NCBI GenBank assembly: GCA_039519185.1
Contig: CM076851.1
Coordinates: 52,248,751-52,312,750 of the forward strand
Direction of reading: 5' to 3'
Length of the DNA stretch: 64,000 nucleotides
From: Astragalus membranaceus
Lineage: Eukaryota; Streptophyta; Magnoliopsida; Fabales; Fabaceae
The position numbers and the translations under genes were made by a program. The notes under the pieces are model-generated. The model worked only from the letters and a program-made list of their open reading frames with translations. It ran no database searches and was not told the origin of the DNA. Positions 57,275 through 64,000 of this stretch are shown here, one piece after another (position 1 is the stretch's first letter; each line of letters opens with the position of its first letter).

Positions 57275-57683
57275 AACAATCATTAATCAGCTTACATAAC
57301 CACATTGTAACTACAACATATTGTGTCCCCCATCGAATGTTACAAATGTCAACCTCTATTTGCGGACCTACCCCTCCCTATGATAAATATTTATTTCTAG
57401 ATGTGTTGACCAACATCCAGTCTGAGATACACGACAATTGTTTTTCAACGGTTTAATTTAAAGATGTTGGTTGGCCAGGCCACATAGTTGTCGACAGCTG
57501 TACCCATTGTTCCACCATTTTCGTATATATAACTCTATCCATTCAACCTCAGCATCTACTCCCATTATGAAGTCTGTGTTATTGTTTGTTTGACAACTGA
57601 CCCTAAATTATTATCCAAAATTCCACTAAACTCCCAATTTTATTTTTATCCTTCGACGACTAAATGCGCCAACTGCTGTTACA
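56492..57683. other. Spacer with (TA)n between RPA-like and Rep genes
   Basis: A TA run of about 80 bp covers 57189-57271, preceded by shorter ATATATAGCTATATATAT-type palindromes from about 57100. No gene is seen. It likely holds the Rep promoter; AACTCTATCC-type text near 57530 is not diagnostic. Confidence 0.5.
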
Positions 57684-60600
57684 ATGGAACACTCTAGCTG
57701 TAAGGAGTCTCTCGGCCACCAAGTGACTACCCCAGCCAAACTTCCGGTAGGCAAAACTCGTATCGGCAGCGGAACTAAATCATTGTCCCAACGACTCACA
57801 TCTTCGCCTTCCTTCACCAAATCACATTCCAATAATGGTATCTGGCCCAATTTTTTTTTTTTTGGAATCCATTACATTTTATCCGCTCAACATTTTCGTT
57901 ATCCTAACATGTCATTACCTACTGCCTTCTCAGGTTCTAATTGTTCTCCTCTTAACCAGACGCTCGCGACAGCCCTCCTCAAAGCCCCTCTGGGGTTGAC
58001 ACCGCATTCCTGCGTTCATAATGGTATCAAACATATGATACGAACATGTTCCTCAAACCGGATTTCTCGTTTCATTTGCATTTCATGATAATCGCAATCT
58101 TCGTATTCGCACATTTCACATTTACATGACGTATATCTTACTCTTTTCCAGAATTTACTCCCACTGGCTCCCCAAGCAATCAAAAGTCTGTTACTATGCC
58201 ACAATTAGAAATGGAACTAATATCACCACTCAGTGATATTACTAATCTTACCAATGGTGAATCTTACACTCCTTGCCGGATTTTAATCAAGCATGTCCTA
58301 ACTCCTAAGTACATCTTTCTTCTACTAACACATATTGTCTTTTCGTGATCTTTATATAGTGGTTATGGACCCGGTCTCACCTTGTCGAACCGTTCCTACA
58401 ATACCACAAACAAATTGCGCAACGAGCTCCTGCACCCAACAACAAGATTGCAATGGTTAGTTGCTGTACGTCAGCGTTTACCCCATTCGTTAATGTGTAG
58501 CAATACGAAAGTTGAAACCATAGGACCTATTTGAATACGTGTTTCTATTTTGTTAATGATAGATATCAGCTATACGTTGGTCATATATGTCTACCTCGCT
58601 GTGGTAACTCATTAGCAGAACTCCGTTTTATATCTTCCAAATATTTAAACTACGATATATTAACATGTTGAAACGATTCCATAAACTCCCCAAATGTGTA
58701 GGTAAGGTTCTTCCAGGAAGACACATTTTGAAGAGAAAATCACCTTGCAATACAAATGCTCCAGCTCCTACAACACGTACTACAGAGATACCCACTCCCA
58801 CTTGCCATGCAGTATCACCTACATGCATACACTCACAAGAACAATGTACTGTGGTTCGTACTCCGTCCAATGTCAATGATTGTTCATCATTTCCAGGTTT
58901 GTCCCTTCAATCATTTTTTGCTTCACGACATGTGTACTCAAATTATTTAGACATTCCGCTGTAAAACAAATTGAGAAACGTAATGTACATAGTTTTCATT
59001 GCAGTCCCCTTCTAAACTACCATTATCTAACTCAGTCATTTTATCAGGAAACCATCAGTACACAAGTGCAGTGTCTGTTCCTTCTGTATCCCATGTTTCT
59101 ACAGGAATACCAGGTAATTTTATTTACATGCTAATATTTGTCATATTCTGTACAAAAAATGTTCGACGACTCAGACATTGATCAGAATACCGTAATACCA
59201 CCATGCTTTCCGTAATTTTGTATGCTTCTGTACCTCAAAAATAAGTATATCATGATTTATATCACAGTTTCAAATGGTCAGTATTGGGACATTGGTCTAC
59301 CTTCCTCCAGTTGCCAACATTGTCGTGCAACCTTCTGGTTTGAGGAACGGAAACAAAAAAACTACAAAGCCAAAGATCCCAAATTCAATTTATGTTGTTC
59401 ACATGGCCGTATCAATCTTCCTCTTTATATTGAACAACCTGAATCACTATATAATTTGTTCTGTTCTAATGATCCGAAGAGCAAGCTTTTCCAAACCAAC
59501 ATTCGATCCTTCAATAATATGTTTGCGTTTACCTCAATGGGAGGCAAGATTGAAAGAGACATAAATGTTGGTGGTGCTCCTCCCATCTTCAAAATGAATG
59601 GGGAGAACTATCATCAAATTGGAAGCTTAATCCCACTTCCAGGAAATTGCCCCAAATTTGCCCAGTTGTATATATATGACACTGACAATGAAGTCCAGAA
59701 TCGAATGTCTGTAGTCAGGTTTGTTTTTTATTTCAACTTTCAAATACAAGTCTATAGATTCATCTACATCTTAATGACTTACTTCAATTATCAAACTATT
59801 ACTCTCACAAGTGTATTTTCTTCAACCCATTTTATAATCGTATTCTTTTTAACTTTTCCTATATCACCAATTTTATAAACGACATGTATAGGATGCAAGA
59901 TGATGCCACATTTCTTCATTCAGCAATTGTCAACATTTTGCGTGACCAGCTTGATATTTGCAACCCGTTCGTCAAGGTCTATAGAAATGTTCGACATCAC
60001 TTTTCATCTAATGCGGAACAGAACATCAGACTTCGCATTATAGGTAAGCGAGGCAAAGATTCTAGAACATATAACCTTCCAACAGCATCTGAGGTTGCTG
60101 GTCTTATTGTCGGTGATTTTGATTCTGCACATCATGATAGGGATGTCATTGTTGAGTTACAATCTGGTTTTTTGCAACGTATTTCCACTTTAAGCGCAGC
60201 TTATCTTCCTTTACAATACCCTTTGCTTTTCCCAATGGGTGAGGATGGCTGGTCTGAAGATATTGAATACAACAAAGACAATACAGCACCCACCATTCAA
60301 CGTTCTAATTTGACTTTACGTGAATGGTTCGCGTATCGAATCCAGCAACGCCCACACGAACAGTCCCTGGTTTTATATGGCAGAAGATTATTCCAACAAT
60401 TTTTGGTAGATGGATATAGTATGATTGAAGCACAAAGATTACAATGGGTGAGGAGTCATCAAACTGAAATTCGAGCTGATATGTACAAAGGGCTGTCAGA
60501 TGCTTTGTTAAGAGGTGATCGTAATCCTACAATGGTTGGTAAACGCATTGTACTACCATCAAGTTTTACAGGTGGTTCTCGTTACATGCAACAAAACTAT

Positions 60601-62087
60601 CAAGATGCTATGGCTATTTGTAGGTGGACCGGCTACCCTGATCTATTTATCACTTTTACTTGCAACCCCAAATGGCCGGAGTTAACAACCTACTTGGAGA
60701 CATTGAATCTAAAGGCAGAAGACAGACCAGATTTGGTCTCACGAATTTTCAAAATTAAATTAGATAAGTTGATTCGAGATATCAAGAAAGGGGACATCTT
60801 TGGAAAGATAAGAGCAGGTATAATCTTCAACAATATTGTTTCATTCATTTTGTTTTTTATCTTTTACTAACTCAAATTTTTTTTTAGTTATATATACAAT
60901 TGAGTTTCAGAAGCGTGGTCTTCCACATGCGCATATTCTTGTATTCCTTGCTTCCAACAACCGCATCTTGCAACCGTCAGACATTGACAATATAATAACT
61001 GCTGAGATACCAAATGAAGATACTGATCCTGAACTGTATGCAATTGTGTCTAACTTTATGGTCCATGGCCCGTGTGGTGAACAGAGACTTTCATCGCCAT
61101 GTATGATTAACCGCAAGTGTTCTAAATACTTTCCAAAGAAATTTGTCAACACAACAACTATTGACCCTGATGGCTACCCTATTTACAAACGAAGAGACAA
61201 TGGTTTAGTTGTCCAAAAGGGCCAAGCATTTTTAGACAACAGGTTTGCTCCATTAACCAATTTTGTTGTACATCTTCTTATTTTTTCATCATATTTATAT
61301 ATGTTTTCTTTACAGATATGTGGTGCCATACAATAAGAGTTTGTTGTTGAAATTCAATGCACATATTAATGTCGAATGGTGCAACCAATCACGTTCAATA
61401 AAATACTTATTTAAGTATGTCAACAAAGGTCATGATCGTGTCACTGCAACCTTCTATGAGGAAGGCAATGAGTCAGGTCAATTAGGTACAGTTGATGAAA
61501 TTAAGCAATATTATGATTGTCGTTATCTATCAGCATGTGAAGCCGTCTGGAGAATATTTAGTTTTGATATCCACCACAGGGAGCCAGCTGTTGAGAGGCT
61601 TATGTTTCATTTACCTGGAGAACAATATCTTCTCTTCGATCAAAGAAGGACTATCAATGATGTACTTGACAGACACAGTTCAAACTTCACAAAATTCCTA
61701 GCATGGTTTGAGGCAAACAAGGTTTTTCAATCTGCGAGGGAGCTTACCTATACTGAGTTTCCTACCAAATTTGTGTGGAACCCAAAAGAACGTATTTGGT
61801 CCCCTAGGAAAAAGGGGTTTACTATTGGTCGTATGCATTTTGTTCCTCCCGGTAGTGGTGAAATTTTTTACATGAGAACATTGCTTAATTACATCCGAGG
61901 CCCAACATCCTACGAAGACCTCCGTACAGTTGATGACAAAGTTGAACCAACTTTTAGAGATGCTTGTTATGCAATGGGTTTGCTAGATGATGACAAGGAG
62001 TATATTGATGCAATCATAGAAGCTGCCCGTTGGGGTTCTTGTCATTATTTAAGGGACCTTTTTTCAACATTATTAGTATCAAACTAA
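57684..62087 (+). CDS. Helitron Rep protein (HUH, two-Tyr) without helicase
   Basis: Ten exons: 57684-57837, 57934-58023, 58152-58256, 58360-58455, 58702-58896, 59048-59113, 59268-59718, 59892-60817, 60888-61242 and 61316-62087. They sum to 3210 nt and read as 1069 residues with no internal stop. Residues 1-235 are a low-complexity Ser/Thr/Pro-rich leader with SPLSDITN. A zinc-finger-like SCQHCRATFWFEERK with CCSHG follows (Cys 251, 254, 278, 279), then SLYNLFCSNDPKSKLFQ and MFAFTSMGGKIER. The Helitron-like N domain leads to CRWTGYPDLFITFTCNPKW, the HUH motif GLPHAHILVFL (His 708, 710) and the tyrosine pair in SIKYLFKYVNKGHDR (Tyr 843, 847). Rep nicks and joins single-stranded ends in rolling-circle transposition. 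Here it ends DLFSTLLVSN at a TAA; the PIF1-like helicase that follows in autonomous Helitrons is absent. Confidence 0.88.
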
Positions 62088-62259
62088 ACTATTATGCCGA
62101 CACTAAGAAAATAAAACATACGAATAACATCATTTATGTATCCTAAACAATACCTAATGTATTCCCTTATGTATTTCCAACCAAATCAGGTCACCATTAT
62201 ACATACCACTTTGGGCATCTATTTAATTTGTGTTATTCCAACAGATGTAGAAATCACCG

Positions 62260-62291
62260 TAGGCCGTGCATCGCACGGGTTTTTGTCCTAG
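62260..62291 (+). other. Helitron 3' terminus: hairpin plus CTAG
   Basis: The sequence has GCCGTGCATCGCACGGG, a 6-bp stem with a 3-base loop, then TTTTTGTCCTAG ending at 62291, followed by T. This matches the canonical Helitron 3' end: a short GC hairpin about 10 bases before CTRR, inserted between A and T. It is on the same strand as Rep and about 200 bp beyond its stop. Confidence 0.92.
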
Positions 62292-63639
62292 TATGTATAA
62301 AATATTGGAACCAAAAAGATGTGCAGGTAGGATGTAAAGATCACATAGACTTTTAAAACTTAGTTACAAGTCCAAAAATAAAATAAAATATGGGATACCT
62401 GTCTGTCATGGAGTGCGTTTGCTGTTGTATTCAAACGAAGACAAAATAATATTTTTAATGATTTTTTCTTTATAATCGTAGTGGATGGCTTTCCGACAGA
62501 TTTTTTTTAGAAAAGTGGTGATAGGTATCTTTTTGGTTCATAAACATGTTTGCTAGAAACCAAACCTTTGTTTCTTAGCAGTATTTTAAAAATCAAACCA
62601 ATTAATTAATTAAAGTGTGAATCAACATTGTTTATGGGAGGTCACGTCCACTAGAAACTCACACACACAATTCGGAGGTCTTGGGTTCGAGCCCGGACAT
62701 GGTATTCAGACTAACAATTTCGGCAATTGCCAGTTGAGCTAGGTCTTACAGATACGGTTCGATTATTTAAGCAGTTCAACAAATAGTCTTTTCATTAATT
62801 ATCATTACAGATAATAAACAAGTCACGTATTGCCATCAATATAAATGCAAGATGTGAGGCATGGAAAAAGGAATAAAATGAATGAAATGAACATTATCAG
62901 TACATATTAACCCACAATTACGTGTGTGGACATGGAATTATTATGAATTAGGTATGAAGTTGTTGTCTGAGGTGAGGTGTGACACATGTGGCAGTGGCAC
63001 TCTCGTCTTATCCTCGTATGCACCGCCATTGTCCCCAAACACTTGTTGGTAGGAATTCACTTATCTAGATAGTAATTTGAAAGGGCTTAACTTCTCATTT
63101 GATTGTTTTATGGTTTCTAACATAGGAAATTCTAGGATGCATCAATTCATTGGTTGCACTTTTGTAAACAAAAAAGTTCATTGGTTGGTTGCACTTTGCC
63201 TCACTTGCTTTACGTTTTTTTTTCTCTAAAACCCAAATTAAATCAAATATGATATTAGCTTTTTAAAATACAAAAAATTATATTTTTTTTAATATTTCAA
63301 TACTTCTAAATAGCCAAAAAATCTAAAATTTAAAAAATACGTCAAATCAAACTCAAACTCATTAATAATCTTCAAATTCATAGTATTAAAATTTTAAAAC
63401 TTAATCATACATTATGAAGGTAAAAAATATAATCCAATAGTTTCTTGTGTTTCAAAAATTACAAAGACTAGGGTTGGTTCGGGTTCACGAGTTTGTTTTT
63501 AAAAATTTGTTGCTTGAACCAAACTACTATGGATTTGTATGGGTTGATTTTGGTTTGGCCTGAACCAAACATATCGGTTTGAATTGAATTATTGTTGGTT
63601 TGGATTTGTCCGTACCACTTAACACCCTAATAAGATCAA
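62292..63639. other. Helitron right flank, no gene
   Basis: AT-rich. A box-B-like GGTCTTGGGTTCGAGCCC (about 62679-62696) suggests a SINE or tRNA relic, but box A and a tail were not convincing. TTTGGTTTG words near 63480-63600 are low-complexity. Confidence 0.4.
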
Positions 63640-63899
63640 TGCCAAAATACACTTCTGGTCCTTTAGGTTTCACTAAAACTTTGGTAGTTTATGTTTTTTT
63701 ACGCTGGTTCTTTATATTTCAAACATGTGTCAAAGTAGTCATTTTTTTAAACTTTCTGTCAATTAATGTTAATGGATGTCAGGCTCTTAACAAGTGGCGT
63801 GACTTACTTAGTTAGCATTGGTGACTAGGCAAAAAAACATTAAGGACCAAACTGAAATTTTGGTGAAATAAAGAGGACGTACCAAAGTGAACTTTTGCC
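63640..63899. repeat. Mutator-like MITE with inverted ends
   Basis: TGCCAAAATACACTTCTGGT at the left is mirrored by GTACCAAAGTGAACTTTTGC with a final C at the right. The body has GGACCAAACTGAAATTTTGG. The end motif resembles that of the foldback at 26252-27420. Confidence 0.65.
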
Positions 63900-64000
63900 A
63901 AAAAATAATAAGTTTCATCTTCATCCCCAATCCCACCACCACCCTCTCACTCTCTCTCCATCGCACCACCATCACCACCACCACTACGACCTCTCTCTCT
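63900..64000. other. CT/CAC-rich edge of window
   Basis: ACCACCACC and CTCTCTCTC runs resemble plant 5' leaders and also the CACTA interiors in this window. The window ends before it can be decided. Confidence 0.3.

Noticed and set aside
62640..62770. tRNA gene or SINE near GGTTCGAGCCC
   Set aside because: Box B only; no clover-leaf, credible box A or tail could be drawn.

Overview
This is a repeat-packed nuclear window from a flowering plant. Supporting signs are spliced GT/AG introns, Ty1/copia and Ty3/gypsy LTR retrotransposons, plant LINE remnants, CACTA (En/Spm), Mutator-like foldback, Stowaway and Helitron DNA transposons, tRNA-like SINEs, and captured fragments of typical plant genes (PABP, peroxisomal MFP/AIM1, cytosolic TPI, PPR, B3). 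The flavour is eudicot, and a legume is my best guess, but nothing seen fixes the species. No bacterial features, rRNA genes or CRISPR array were seen.

Layout. 1-3.5 kb: minus-strand Ty3/gypsy element with gag and protease only, plus a 47-bp tandem array. 4.1-4.9 kb: 3' end of a copia element with its LTR. 5.9-28.1 kb: a tower of nested insertions inside one dead LINE, whose two halves lie about 21 kb apart. The LINE is split by two foldback elements. The first foldback is split by a copia element (LTRs 7185-7403 and 22620-22809, TTTTT duplication). The copia is split by a CACTA (9058-10217), a CACTA-like element carrying MFP and PABP pieces (from 11747), a second CACTA (15694-19745) carrying a FAD-oxidoreductase piece, and a 2.5-kb solo LTR (20065-22587). 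The second foldback is split by a third CACTA (23309-27825) carrying a TPI piece. 30.4-31.5 kb: decayed PPR gene. 36.4-40 kb: gypsy LTR and gag abutting a broken CACTA transposase, then a minus-strand LINE remnant. 40.3-46.4 kb: inverted copies of a roughly 130-bp satellite, several MITEs, two SINEs, a 266-bp GA microsatellite and a 1.4-kb near-complete hairpin.

47.8-62.3 kb is the most gene-like part. It has two intact three-exon double-B3 genes in tandem, an 11-exon RPA70-like gene with one nonsense codon, and a ten-exon Helitron Rep gene. The Rep gene reads in frame for 1069 residues with HUH and two-tyrosine motifs intact. It stops exactly where the PIF1-type helicase would begin, about 200 bp before a canonical Helitron 3' end (hairpin plus CTAG at 62291). 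RPA and Rep are a known Helitron pairing; whether the B3 genes ride in the same element is unproven because I could not find the 5' end.

Exon limits were set by reading splice sites and checking phase by eye. Element limits given with target-site duplications are well supported; those marked approximate are not.
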